Shown here in pieces: positions 22,681 to 34,769 of a DNA stretch of 64,000 nucleotides. This DNA comes from Catonia carolina (Eukaryota; Arthropoda; Insecta; Hemiptera; Achilidae): NCBI GenBank assembly GCA_035578175.1, contig JAQMRL010000008.1, forward strand, positions 87,958,541 through 88,022,540, read 5' to 3'. Numbering within the stretch: the first letter of the stretch is position 1; the number at the start of each line of letters is the position of its first letter. The notes under the pieces were generated by a model, which saw only the letters and a program-made list of their open reading frames with translations, was not told the DNA's origin and did no database searches. The position numbers were made by a program, and so were the translations under genes.

Positions 22681-23410
22681 AATACTGCATAATTTCAAAT
22701 AAGAAAACAATAAACGTTCATTAAAGATATATTATTAATAAATAACCACAATAAAAGAAGTAATCATCCAGAGGAATAGTAATAATAATAAAATATTAGC
22801 CACAAAGATTAAGATAAAATAGTTATAAATCCCATAGAGCAAAAGAAAGGAGTGTTTCGAGAATGCGTGAGTCGTGAAAATTACAACCGATTGATGACTT
22901 GACAAAAATTTATGACGGACAGACAGACGTACGGAAAGAACCTGATAAATTGACAAGTCAAATGATGATATTTTCTGATGATTATAGTCTCATAATGACT
23001 AGAAAATAATTGGATAGATTAAGCAGTTTGAAATTATATTTAAAATAAGATGATAGTACGGACATGAAATGACATTGGAGAATAAAACAGTCGATTAAGT
23101 TAATTACGAAGCAGAACTAGCATTAAGTTGTAAGAGAGCTCATCAACTAAGTAGGCTCTTCAACTGTAAAACATGCTTATATGAACACAGCCTCCTTCAT
23201 TATACTCAACAGTAGGATACAATACGACTGTTGTTTATTTATTATACAAGTAGAATTACTATTTTACAATTCATTAGTTTCTGTAATTTAACCTGCTGAA
23301 AAAATTTTATTAGTCTGCTAAAAAGATTCATTAAATAATTTATTGTTATTTTTTTATTCATTCCAAAAATAATTTAATTTTTTTTTCTTACATAAGAATT
23401 TTCTTTTAGA
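22681..23410. other. AT-rich spacer
   Basis: Nothing recognised. The minus-strand frame 22735-22956 is Phe/Leu/Ile-rich and driven by base composition. Confidence 0.5.
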
Positions 23411-23680
23411 GTGGATAGATTATATAATGAAGATGTGCGTAAGGAATTGAACATCTTCAAGTTGGAAGACCGAGTAATAGAAAACAGGCAGAGATGGCTG
23501 GCATATTTGGAAAGAATGCCTGATGGGCGTATACCTAAGGAAGTGTGGAGGTATAGGCCGGTTGGCCGAAGAGATATTGGAAGACCCAGAAAAATGTAGC
23601 TGACCTTAAGAAAATTTCAAAAACTTTGAGACCGGAACAGGCGATTCGCCTAAACCCTGTAGTGAAGAAGAAGAAGAAGG
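23411..23680 (+). mobile_element. LINE post-RT fragment with (GAA)n tail (LINE-K)
   Basis: The frame 23411-23599 includes VRKELNIFKLEDRVIENRQR, RWLAYLERMPDGRIPKEVWR and GRRDIGRPRK, a post-RT signature common in insect non-LTR elements. A stop interrupts it at 23597, after which the remnant continues in another frame to a 3' end with gaagaagaagaagaag at about 23664-23680. It is 5' truncated. Confidence 0.88.
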
Positions 23681-24204
23681 ATTTTTTTAAGGCATACTAG
23701 CCGAAGAATTTTGATAAATGAAATTTTTTTCTTATTTCTATGAATAGGCTATTACAGACCTTCAGGCCAACCTAATTGATCAGAAAATCGGTATTAATTG
23801 TTAAGCAATACTGGTTGGGCAGGATATTTTTGTATGGTGACCAGTTGACAACCAGTCGTGAACAAACTCCACTGGGGGACCCTGTTCAAAAAATTCCTAA
23901 TCTTTCGGTCTTCAACTTTTCCGACATTTTTAAAAACCGACTATTTTGCACATTAACCTTAAACGCTTGAACTGTTTTTCCCTCCTGACATATCGGCCAT
24001 GTTTTATGCTTTTTATGTTTTTTTATGTTTTTATGCACCTTCCTCCAAAAAATTTAAAATCTGTATGGTACGTTCAAAAATATTTGACCGTTGTTTAAAA
24101 AAAAAACATTTAAATTACGTTTCTAACGCCCACTATAGTGATTTTTTCGAAAATATTCCAATTTCGAAAAATTCAAATAGTCCATATTGTCAGTCATATT
24201 GTAA
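23681..24204. other. Gene-free stretch
   Basis: Nothing confidently recognised. Frames at 23776-23970 and 23999-24238 lack domains. The latter overlaps the end of the pogo-like element. Confidence 0.45.
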
Positions 24205-24700
24205 TAAACCCCCGATTATCCGAAACCCGGTTATCTGAAATAGGTTTCTTTATTTTTCTGCAAATTGTGTAGGTAGAAGACGAACTACTACTGTGTCAAT
24301 CTGGTAGGCAACGCTACGTGTACTATAAGTAGTCAACTTTTAATGAACTTTTTTACAGTACAACGTAAGTGGGTTACAGTACTGCAAATACTATATTTGG
24401 GATGAAATGCGGCCTGAAGCAGATTTTTCTACTCTCCTGACTGTCAAACGAGTCAGGGATCTAGCAGCATTAAAGTGAAAGAACAATGTTAAACAACACA
24501 AAATAAGCGGTTTTATTTATTACGATTTTATATAAATTTACAATTTTCATTGTTTTTCCATTATTAAAATTGATATTTTTCACTACTTAGTACAATATTT
24601 ATCTTTTTATTATTGTCTTTTCCGAGTGTGCTCGATTATCCGAAAAAATCGGTCAACCGAAATTGTCATGTCCTAATTATTTCGGATAATCGGTATTTTA
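24205..24700. mobile_element. pogo-like element remnant
   Basis: The left end carries cccccgattatccgaaa. The right end, read inverted, carries aaataccgattatccgaaa, so ccgattatccgaaa forms inverted ends. Internal sub-terminal copies (cggttatctgaaa, cgattatccgaaaaaatcgg) strengthen the resemblance to the 46809-47530 element. Outer bases are eroded and no intact transposase is present. Confidence 0.65.
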
Positions 24701-24889
24701 ATTTATTTAAATAATAAAAACTGTAAAAAGGATTTTGTAGTAGTAGCGCTATATAATATGTTTTCAAGTAACATAAATAAAAGTAAATTATAAAGCAAGT
24801 GAAATGGACGTGTGAAGTAAAAAGAATAAAATGCTTACACTTGTTCGCATGGCAATTCAGTAAAAGAATAGCCTTTACTCTAAAAGCAA

Positions 24890-25000
24890 ACGCAAATGCG
24901 AACGATGAAGCCAGACGTGTGATAATAATAATAATGACAATAATACAGGTGATTGGTTGTCATTGGAAAATAAGTGATGAAAAAATTCCAGACCAGATGG
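24890..25000 (-). repeat. SINE-3 body fragment
   Basis: The reverse complement reads gtctggaattttttcatcac, an interrupted ATT run, then cacacgtctggcttcatc, matching the body of the SINE-3 copy at 18150-18368. The tRNA head is not preserved. The open frame 24799-25071 across it is therefore not a gene. Confidence 0.75.
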
Positions 25001-25345
25001 GGAGCAACAAATCTTGGTTTTCCCAAAGGGGTACTGGGTCTGAAAATCCGGTAAGCCCATTCTGCAAGTAACGATTAGAAAAGGAAAGCATTTCTATGAG
25101 TTTGTGGAAAGGGATAACTACCCTAAAATAATAAATGTAAAGTTTGTACCTTCCCGAAGAGTTGTAATTCTAAAAATCAGCATCAGAATTTCTAAAATAT
25201 GTTGAAAAATTAAGGGAGGAGTAAATAATAATTTGTAAGAATATTATAGTTATTTCACGATAAAAATCATTAAAGGTACAAAGGCGTAATTGCGATGTAG
25301 TGCAGCTAAAATATTTAACTAAATTATAATTTCCAACTAATTGTG

Positions 25346-25610
25346 TTGTTCAGGTCATCAGCCGAAAGGCTGGTTGGGCTGTGGAGGTTTTACTAAGTAA
25401 AACGAGGAGTGAGGTAGTTTACCTATTCTTTCCTCACTGAATGAAAAAGTATGCTTATCAGCATGCCGGGCCCTCTGAAAAGCACATATTTTCTACTCTG
25501 CAAATGACACATTCACTTAATTCACCACAGGGTCTGGCTGTATAATGAAATTCATTACTTTCAGAGGAGATAACTTTGATTAGTGTCTTTTACACCTCTA
25601 CCTCTAGATA
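25346..25610 (+). repeat. Rep-A copy
   Basis: It starts ttgttcaggtcatcagccga and runs through aaaacgaggagtgaggtag, cttatcagcatgccgggccc and cacagggtctggctgtataa to cacctctacctcta. It is truncated relative to the 38443 copy. Confidence 0.9.
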
Positions 25611-25689
25611 AATTCTAAAGAATTTAAATAAAGAAATAATATGTATAAAATAAGAATAATAATAATAAAATAAAGAAACACTCTGCATA

Positions 25690-26480
25690 AATTCAGTAAA
25701 CATAACGGAAACCAAGTAGAACTAGTAAAATCGTTTAAATATCTAGGCGAACACATAACATACACCAATAAAGAAAACATAGCGTGGAAAGAGAGACTGA
25801 AAAAATAATCTAAATCACAACAAACAACCAAAAACGTTTGTATAACAAAAAATGCTTATCTGTACATTCCAAAATTAAACGCTACAAAACAGTCATACAA
25901 CCACAAGTTACATATGGCAGCGAAACATAAGCAAAAGTTACCAAGACAATGTCCTAAAACTCGAAAGACGAATCCTAAGAGCCTGCATAGGAAAGAAAAC
26001 CAAAGTAGATGGGCAATGGAGAATTCTAACAAACGAATAAGTCTATAAAGAAAACGAACGCACAACCGATACAATAAGGTAGAAAAGAATATGTTTTTTT
26101 CACATCTTATCAGAACACCTAAAGACAGAATTTTGAACAAGATAATTAGAAAACTCTTTCCAATGGTAGCATCAGGAGCATGGATGCGAAATGTCAAAGA
26201 AGACATGATCGAACTCGGATTAACTTACGATGATTTAGAAAACAAAACAGAAAAATTAAAAAATCTTAAGAAATAAGGAAAGTAGATTTGAAACAAAAAC
26301 AGACGAAAGAATAAACCCAAGCAGGAAGAAACCTTCAACAACAGATTATGCATCCAAAAAAATATTTTAAGTAAAATAGAGTTTCAGAGGAAGTTCGGCA
26401 AGCAAGATCAGCCCGAATGAGGGCTTACTGGTAAAACATCAAGCTAAGGAGCTTTTTAAATTTGACTAAAGTGATCCATT
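25690..26480 (+). mobile_element. LINE-X fragment
   Basis: Post-RT coding is recognisable through several frame breaks: VELVKSFKYLGEHITYTNKE (about 25710-25770), RILRACIGKKTKVDGQWRIL (about 25970-26030), then HLIRTPKDRILNKIIRKLFP and MRNVKEDMIELGLTYDDLEN in the 26091-26276 frame. The 3' region contains actaaagtgatccattttggtcataaa, shared in inverse orientation with 31795 and 35283. It is a decayed, 5' truncated non-LTR element. Confidence 0.87.
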
Positions 26481-28082
26481 TTGGTCATAAAAGAAAAAAA
26501 AGAAATTGTTGACATTTTAAAAATATGTAAATATTTATGAAAATAGTGGTAAAAAAAACTGTAAAAATTTTGTACTCCCATTTGTCACAATTAATGACCT
26601 GACCAGTAGGTAACTAGTAATTCAATCTTCAGTGCTGTTTACATCAAAATGTCACTGGCCATCGAATCAGTGAGACGGACCAGTCTTAAGGAAGAAGAAA
26701 TACAAAAAGAATAATCAAAAAGAATGTCGTGTTGAGTTTTCTTAAGGTCAATTCTTTTGGAATACATCAACTTAACTAATGAAGAATAAAAATAAAATAA
26801 AAAAACATATAAAATCCAATGTTGTCGGTTGTCAATTGTCAACAGAGCAACGAAGAAGGAAATAAAACCAACATCTTCCAAATCAAATCCTTTAAAAATA
26901 TTTTTTTATTTTGTTTATAATTTAAATTACTTCCTTTAAATTTTACGATCACCTTGGCAAAATTAGATATAATTACGATTTATTGGTTGGTTTATAAACT
27001 AATAAAATAACCTGTCAAATACGGAACCATCGATTACTAATTATAAACTTAATTTAGAAGATAATTTCAGAAAAGAATTTAGAGGATTTAAAAAATATTT
27101 TATAAATCTTGATAAAACTTAATTATTTTTATAACTAAATTTTGCAGTTTCAGTTTAAATGTAATATTTTCATAAGAATTTTTACGATATATTAAGTTGT
27201 TTAATAAAAATTGATCTAATTAAGTGTGTAAGAGAATGCTATATTAATACAAGTAAAATCGCAATATTTTTGCTACTATATCATTATTTGTTAAATGATC
27301 TTATATGCTATGTTTAAGGTGATTATAATTCTATTCAAATAACTTGACCTTTAGAAGGAAGCATGTTGTCTCAGTGAGGCCGGTTCAGGGAATCTATACA
27401 CTAACACACCTTTTAACTGAGGTATACTTTTACTTAAAATATTTTTTTGGATGCATAATCTGTTGTATAGCAATAAATACAACAAATCGCTTTGAAGTAA
27501 CTCATTAAAAAATTACAGCTCAGTGATCTGATTTTTTTTTTGACTTTTAGAAAAATAAACTACAACTGTGTAACAATTTAACACAACCAGCAGTTTTAAT
27601 GTCAATAGTTTTATATAATTGTATTGATGTCACTTGTGTAAGGTAGTCGCCCAGTGGCAACCCCTCAAGACGATTTACAAAAGGTACATCCATTGCCTTT
27701 TCAGTCTTCTAGGTGGGTTGTTTGGTAGGTGAGTAGCGGACAATGGCTGAATTTTTGGATTTATGTGATGGTGTAGTTAGCTATGAGAACGTCTGTATAG
27801 TTTCTTTATTGTTTCGTCAATGGAAAAAATATAAAACAATATTGTACTGTTAAAAATAAATCTTTATTTCTATATTTCTTTACAATTTTTTCCAAAGACA
27901 TTCTTTTAAAAAGCTATAATGCATTTACAACAATTTACAGTGTACGAAATGGAGGAAATTTACCTACCAAACTATGGCATAAAGCCATGTTCTAGGGTAG
28001 GTGTTTTCTTCTTTTTTTTAGTAACAAAGTATACGCGCGATTTAAAAACTACGCTAGGGCTTAAAACAAATATATTTCTCTT
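26481..28082. other. AT-rich stretch
   Basis: No repeat copy or gene recognised. The segment 27610-27830 is slightly less AT-rich (aaggtagtcgcccagtggcaacccc) but shows no convincing frame. Confidence 0.45.
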
Positions 28083-28965
28083 TTACGTTCTCTTGCTTTT
28101 AAGAATACATCGGAAGATGTATTCATGTCGATTTTTCGAAATTAAGTTTTCACCGAATATACACGTTTTCAGTTTCCCTGAACCCAAAAAACATGTTTTT
28201 AGTAATTGGTGTGTGTGTGCACAATATCTTGAACGGAACATTGTAATAACTTGAAACTTAAAGCTTAAGTTAGATACAACTACCAGACCCAACAGGAACA
28301 TTTTCATAAAAATCGATCAACCGGAAGTAGTCATTCGTGTCATTTTTCGCTTTTTGCGATTTTCTCAAAAACGATTGTTTTAAAAATTGCTTCATTAACT
28401 ACCTTTTTATGCTCTACTAAAATATCTGCTAAAAGTCTTAGGGAGGCTGTGCTCTCGTAGAAAAAACTGTTTTTTTTAAAGATTGCGGCCTTAAAATGCA
28501 TTTCAGGGCAAAAGTGTATGTAGGCCTAATTAAAGTTGTAGACAATTTAAAAATCATTTAAAACACTTTTTCGTAAAGCTTAGTTTAGTGGTAATTAGTA
28601 GTTTTCTGTTTTTTTTTCATGAAAATCTGTAAAAATACGATTGTTTTTAAAATTTCGGCCGTAGTATCCATTTTACGACAAAAATGCATAAAATCAAAAT
28701 TATATGAAATTAAAACATCTACATTTTTTATTTTAAGCTTTTTTCTCTACAGAACCTAGTTTAGCGTCGAAGAGTGATTTTCCGTATTATTAAGCAAAAC
28801 TAAGGTTTATTTTTAATTTTCCATCATTCACTTAAGAATAAAATAAGATTATGTTTTTAGAGGTTAGTTTTTTTGTTTATTTCTAATGTATTATTTATTA
28901 CTAATATTAGGTCATATTGTTCATTATTTGCATTGGCAAGAGAAAGTCTGCGAGTATTCACACAA
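28083..28965 (+). repeat. Rep-C copy, shortened
   Basis: It follows the family from the tctcttgcttttaagaat edge to cattggcaagagaaagtctg. The microsatellite is only ggtgtgtgtgtgcac, and the sequence just after it is shortened. Confidence 0.88.
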
Positions 28966-28979
28966 TTTTTTTTTTAATG

Positions 28980-29100
28980 GAATGGGAAGCTCCTGGGTTC
29001 GACTACCGGCTAGGGTTTTAAAATTATTTCTAAACCTATCATTTCGAAAGTAAGTCGCTAATGACCATCATGTTGATGTGAATTAAAATAAACAAAATAA
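28980..29100 (+). repeat. SINE-2 fragment, head truncated
   Basis: It begins with a B-box-like gggttcgactaccgg and continues with a SINE-2-like body (gtcgctaatgaccatcatgttgatg) and an A-rich tail. It directly follows Rep-C. Confidence 0.65.
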
Positions 29101-30070
29101 TTATTATACAAAAAGAAACATTTTATTTTTATAAACCAGGCCTAAATGAAAATAAAGTATAGGCCTGTCTTTATGCCGACTATATATTTATTATACTTAT
29201 TTGTCAAGATACTTGAATAACTCCTATGTATCTTGTCAGTTTTAAAACATTTGACATAACGAAAGGAACCGATTGACAACAAAGATTGAATAATCTTGTT
29301 TTACAAACTATTATGATTTGAAATCGCGATATGAATTACCTTTGAAATGAATTTTTAGTTCACAAAATATGTCAACATTGTTTATCAAACAATGAATCCT
29401 TGAAGATTACAAAAAGATCAAATATAAGTTGTAATAAATATATTCTTTTCTTCCAACCGCTTGCTTGTCTTGTAGATCATCACAAATGAATTTTATGAAC
29501 ATAATGTCAATTTATTACTTATCTACAAGTTTGATTACATATCCTATTAACAAACAATACTAAATATTATACTATAATAAATTCTATAAATTAATTCATT
29601 TTGTTTAATATTTTATAAGAAAAATTTACTATTCAGGCTACTGTTCAATAACAGACATAATTTATGGAAGGTTTGATTTTAATCGTGCATTTCAAACTGT
29701 AAGCATACCTTAGAATCTGGTAAAGAAATTCAAATCATTTGGGATAAAACAAATTTTTTTCTTTAAAGTGATTAATAATAAAATAGGGTCTTTTCCGTTT
29801 TCTGTATCCCACTATCAAATCCAAATTCCCTGAAGAGGGTTACATAATTTTCCCACTCCTGCGTGTAGCGTGCCAATCTGACTAGCAACATTCCTGCGTA
29901 ATGTCAACCACCCCGATTTCACAGTTAATTACTACAAAGTCTGCATAGACATTATGAATGATATTTGTACGTTACTTAATAATATTCGGACGGAGGATGA
30001 TGCTGCAGAGCTCCTTTAGGAAAGGGAGTTATTGCATAATCCCAGAAGATGTGATAACTAAAAAAGGCCG
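29101..30070. other. Stretch with an unresolved coding-like patch
   Basis: Most is AT-rich and featureless. From 29772 to about 30030, base composition is more balanced and three frames stay open for 38-48 codons: minus 29772-29903 with ARYTQEWENYVTLFREFGFD, a second minus frame with SGWLTLRRNVASQIGTLHAG, and a plus frame with FLRNVNHPDFTVNYYKVC. At most one can be real. It may be a transposon coding remnant of unrecognised family. Confidence 0.3.
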
Positions 30071-30748
30071 GGGGAAACGCTCAAACTTTCTCTTCCCAAT
30101 GTAAATATTTAAAAAAAGTCTTGTGTGAAGCACTCACACAACGTTCTCTTGCCAATACAAATGATAAACAATATAGCCTAACATTAGTAATAAACAAAAA
30201 AAACTAACCTCAATAAACATAACCTAATTTCAATCCTGAGTGATAGACGCAAAATGAAAATCAACCTCAGTTTGGCTTAAAAATGCCAAAAATCACTCTT
30301 GTATGCTAAACTAGGCTCTGTAGAGAAAAATTAATAAAATAAAAGTTGTAGATCTTTTTATTTCCTATAAATTTTATATGTACACTTTTTGCCGTAAAAT
30401 GCATTCCAAGGCTGAAATCTAAAAAAATCTATTTTTTACACGTTTTCGTGAGAAAAAAACAGAAAATCGCTAATTACCGCTAAATTAAGCGTTATACAAA
30501 ATAAATGTTTGATATATATAAGTTGTAGGATTTTTAATTCTCTTCAACTTTTATTATATACATTTTTGCGCTAAAATTCATATTAAAGCCGCAATCGTAA
30601 ACAAACAATTTTTTATGTGAAAACAGCCTCTTCTAGAATTTCACCAGACATGGCGCCTACTCTATCTTGTAAAGCACAAAAAACTTAGTGATTAAGGCGA
30701 TTTTTAAAAAATTCGTAGAAGCCAATTTTTAAAAAATCGCAAAAAAGT
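30071..30748 (-). repeat. Rep-C partial copy with duplicated end
   Basis: A short terminal piece (gaaacgctcaaactttctcttcccaatg, 30074-30101) precedes a second terminus starting gtcttgtgtgaagcac at about 30118. The second aligns with the family up to the caaaaaagtga block near 30748 and then stops. The microsatellite half is missing. Confidence 0.85.
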
Positions 30749-31181
30749 GAATAGACTTTGGGGGAAATATTTTTTACGCTTTTTTGTATCAAATTAGAAA
30801 AGAGTTGAGGACAATACATCAGGTAATTCATTCAGATTTGTGTAAAGCTGTTATTGTCACTAACTGAAGTTTTTTATCCTGAAAAAATTTCTTGGTATGT
30901 GATCTTTAGTGATTCTCATCCAGTGTCTTATTTATCTAAAAATTATTTCATTATTTTTGCCGAAATGAGATTTAATTAACCATACTCTCTCACAACGGGT
31001 GCACCAAATAAAACAGTAAGAACAACATAAAGATGTTCCTAAATCGTCCTTCCTTAAATATGCGTAATATACTATTAACACTCCTTAAATATTCTTTCCT
31101 AAAGATGTTTAACAGAATAAAATACTTTAAATACCTTTAACAAAGCAAAGTCAAACAGAATGATACGTTCATCACCTCATC
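30749..31181. other. AT-rich spacer
   Basis: Nothing recognised. Confidence 0.5.
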
Positions 31182-31347
31182 TCAACAACTGTCGAAACAG
31201 CGAGACGTAATAGCGACGGGAAGAATCGGTAATGAGTCGTTCAATTTTAATGAAACCGATCCTCCCTCTGAACTGAACGAATCATGATAGTGTATGTCAT
31301 TTCTTTCGTCAGTTTTCTTAATCACATTATGCGAGGCGACGTCTTTC
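31182..31347 (-). CDS. Candidate terminal exon, unknown protein
   Basis: On the minus strand a well-formed acceptor, ttatttcttttag, ends at 31348. It is followed by an open stretch KDVASHNVIKKTDERNDIHY, then SFSSEGGSVSLKLNDSLPIL, ending RCFDSC before TGA (31182-31184). Base composition is clearly less AT-rich than the flanks. No domain is recognised. The combination of acceptor, composition and stop is what supports it. No polyadenylation signal is obvious downstream, and chance remains possible. Confidence 0.33.
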
Positions 31348-31794
31348 CTAAAAGAAATAATTACTAAATAAATAATGTAATACACAATTACTAGGGTTGA
31401 ATTTTTGTAACAATTTATTCTGGTTTTGTTATCAATTAGTCTAATTATAATAACTTGTATTTATTTATTTACTCAATTTACATCAATAATTATTGTCTTA
31501 GAATTAAATTTTCTACGAGTTAATTTTTTTAAATGAATGGCTTAATTAAGCATTTAACAAAGTTATTTGAGGTTAAAAGTAAAAATTTGTTTTTTTTTGC
31601 CTCTAATTTTGGTTTATGGCAGACATCTTTAAAACTATGAGAGATACAGTTCCGAGATCTGTTTTATTAAATTCGTTAGGTTAAAACTCATAAGATGCTA
31701 TTAAACTTTGCTCTTAATTAGCCTTAAAATTTTAGTTTGTCTTCATTTTACTAGGGTAACTGAAATGAAGCATTTCTGAACCTGTGTATATTTT
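31348..31794. other. AT-rich spacer
   Basis: Nothing recognised. Confidence 0.5.
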
Positions 31795-32255
31795 TTTACG
31801 ACCTCATAGGATCACTTAGTCCAATTTCTGGGTCAGTAATCGGTTCTTCTTATTCCCGAAGCGGTAAGTTGTTTTATTCTTGCTTCTTTCCTTTTCGCCC
31901 ACATCTTTTAGAGGTGTTCTGATCTTTGGCCCCTGTCCTCGTCCGAATACTCCCTGTTGTATTCCTTTTTATTTTTATACTAAAATGTTATAATGTTAGG
32001 TTTAATTAGCTCGTCGTATTTTCCAGATTTTGTAATACGATCCTCCCTTGAAATTATCAACTCTTCCATGTCCTGTTGACTTCCTTTATCCATTTTGGTT
32101 TTGTTTTTCTTTCCCAGTTAGTTGCCTCCAGAATGAAATTATCTTTTTCCCGAAGAAATTTGTTACTGGGGTTATTATCTTACATACCTCTTCATTTGAG
32201 ATTATCCTCCACTGTCCTTCTACTATTTTTTTAAATTTTAAATTTTGAATCACCC
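31795..32255 (-). mobile_element. LINE-X 3' fragment
   Basis: It aligns on the minus strand with 35283-35790 over most of its length. Shared blocks, read on the plus strand, include acctcataggatcact, ccttttcgcccacat, ctgtcctcgtccgaatac and tgacttcctttatccatttt. The coding frame is destroyed. A motif gaatcaccctgtac at 32247-32260 follows the end. Confidence 0.85.
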
Positions 32256-33084
32256 TGTACATTTTATTAATTAAAACATTTCTATTTATATGGTTTTTTT
32301 CTTATAATCAAAAAGAAATAAATATAATACATAAAACTTTTTAATTTGATAAGTACGAATAAGTCAATAATAAATTATTATTTGATAGAATTTTAAATAG
32401 TTAGTATTATAAAACGGATAAATAATTATATTAAAAAATATATAAATTTATCGGCCTATCTGAACGTATAATATTGTAATTAGTTTAGTAATTGCTACCT
32501 AGGACATAACCGTACGCTCAATTATCATGTATTGTAAATCAAGTTAGTCTTGGTTAGTTAATTCCGTGGTTGTGATCGTTTAACTTCTAGGCTACATACA
32601 TTTATACCCTGTGTGTATATACGCACATATACGTCAATGAATAAAGATTTTAACTTATGTACACTATAATCGCGGATTAAATTACATAAACAGGCCTATA
32701 AATTGAGTTAAACTTTATAATTAAATCCGTTTAAAATTAAAAATCACAAACAGAATATTGAACTTACAAAATTAGAATTAATCTCAAAATTTATGCCTTA
32801 TTTATAAGTATTTTTCGTTTTGTAAAAGTAATGTATTAAACCTTCCGGGTAATTTCGTGTAGATTTATAACTGATTATTTAGTATTTTTAAGTATATACA
32901 AGAAAACCATCGAAATTTATGTACTTATGACATTAATTTGTATTTGTTTTATTTTTAATTACAATACCAGTAAAAATTTATTGTGAAAATTATTGAGGTT
33001 TTCTAAATTTATTGAAAATCGAACCAGACGTTTGTATTTATCATAATCGATTTGGGTTTATGTTTATTGATGACAATTTTTAAA
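32256..33084. other. AT-rich spacer
   Basis: Nothing recognised. Confidence 0.5.
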
Positions 33085-33173
33085 ATTGTCACACTCAGAT
33101 GTCAGAAACTAAAAGAGATATCAACAAACGGTGTTCGGATTCATAATCTACACAAAACGTTAGTGGGCCTAAA

Positions 33174-33223
33174 TCAGGGCCGTTGAATAAGAGATTCAAA
33201 AGATTCTTATTCAGCGGCCCTGA
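33174..33223. repeat. Hairpin inside Sat-E
   Basis: Arms tcagggccgttgaataaga and tcttattcagcggccctga differ by one base pair (G-U like) and flank a short loop. It has no counterpart in the 22165-22680 copy, so it is an insertion or local inversion duplication. Confidence 0.85.
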
Positions 33224-33471
33224 GCCTAAATTGGGTTTGAAGTTCCGGTTTTGACTGGAAGTGGCCAAAACCGAAAGTCAGAAACTACAAGAGATAGCAA
33301 CAAATGGTTTTAGATTACGTAATCTAAGCAAAACTTTCTGAGGCTGGATTGAATTTGAAGTTCCGGTTATGACCGGAAATGGCCCAAAACCCGAAGTCAA
33401 GAAATTAAAGTCGGAATTTAGAAATAACTTATTATAAAAATAATAATAATAAATTATTATCTAGGAATCTG

Positions 33472-34148
33472 GTGTGAAACACTCACACGACTTTCTCTTG
33501 CAAATGAAAATAATGAACAATATAACCTAACATTAGTTATAAAATTAAAAATAAATATAAGCTTACTTCAAAAAAACATAACATTATTTTAATCACGAGT
33601 GAATAATCAAAATGAAAATCAATCAGTTTGGCTTAAAAATACGAAAAATCACTTTCACGCAAAACTAGGCTCTCTAGAGAAAATGCTCTAAATAAAAGTT
33701 GTAGAACGTTTAATTTTCTATAAATTTGATTATATACGCTTTTGTCGTGAAATGCATACTAAGGCTGTAATCTTAAAAAATCGATTTTTGTACTGAATCT
33801 CATAAAAAAAGCAGGAAATCGCTAATTACCACTAAACTAAGCGTTAAAAAAAATGTTTGAAATAAAAGTTGTAGGTTTTTAAATTTTCTATAACTTTTAT
33901 TATACACATTTTTACTTTCTCTTGCCTATATGAACATATAGGAAGGAAAGTACGTATTGTTTTCATATCATTTTTCGAAATCGAGTTTTCACCGGATATA
34001 GACTTTTTCAGATCCCCTGAACCCAAAAATCAAGTTTTTAGCGATTGGTCTGTGTGTGTGTCTGATTGTGTGTGTCTGTGTGAACAGAATATCTCAAGAA
34101 CGGAACATCGTACGAATTTGAGACTTGAAACTTAAGTTAGATACCACT
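33472..34148. repeat. Two Rep-C pieces joined in opposite orientation
   Basis: 33472-33907 is a minus-strand piece starting ctggtgtgaaacactcacac. At about 33908 it switches to a plus-strand piece starting ttactttctcttgcctatatg, which runs through a short TG tract to gttagataccactac (34148). The junction joins the two halves of the family in the wrong relative orientation. Confidence 0.85.
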
Positions 34149-34149
34149 A

Positions 34150-34435
34150 CATTTGTTTGTGACATTTCAGCATCCTCGATTAAATTCAATAAAGCCGTAA
34201 ATTTGTTGGATATTTGAACCAAATTTTGGTTGTTTATGTTTCGTTGATTGTCAACATTAATAAGGTCTATTTTCGCTTGTTTCCTTGGATCAGCTGTGTG
34301 AAAACATTTTACACGCTTATTAACAACAGTTTCGAATTACAAGCCATCTTGACCAGATGACATAATCAGATGACTTCTTTCATTGTTGTGCAATATTTTT
34401 ACACCAGACTTTGTTGAATTTTGGCAATTGATGGG
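34150..34435 (-). pseudogene. Coding-like remnant of unknown origin
   Basis: Minus strand, about 94 codons with a single TAA. Before the stop: ILHNNERSHLIMSSGQDGL. After it: FETVVNKRVKCFHTADPRKQ, AKIDLINVDNQRNINNQNLV, QISNKFTALLNLIEDAEMSQ. The protein-like composition contrasts with the surrounding AT-rich DNA. It sits between Rep-C pieces, so it is probably part of another mobile element, but no family is recognised. Confidence 0.4.
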
Positions 34436-34769
34436 TTAAGCGACAATTCCACAAACACTTATTGCAAAAGAAACAGTTATGTTTTCTTAGCACAAAACAA
34501 CATCGGTAACAAATAACACTTCACATAAAATAAATATGCACATAACACTCAAATATAAATATTTTAAAATAATTAGCGAACTAAAAAAAAGCCTACGTGT
34601 AAACAAAATGAACAAATTAGCCGGTCACCTATAAATTAATTTGTAGGCCATTTTTTAAGATTTTGGCCTTGTTTGCATTTTAGAGCATAATTTTCTATAA
34701 CTTTAGTGTCCCAACTAAGGTTATAGAAAATTAAAGAACCTAGGATTTTTGATTTAATCATTTTTAATT

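Noticed and set aside
24799..25071. 90-codon plus-strand frame as a gene
   Set aside because: It crosses an inverted SINE-3 body including its trinucleotide tract, and the Ile run is microsatellite translation.
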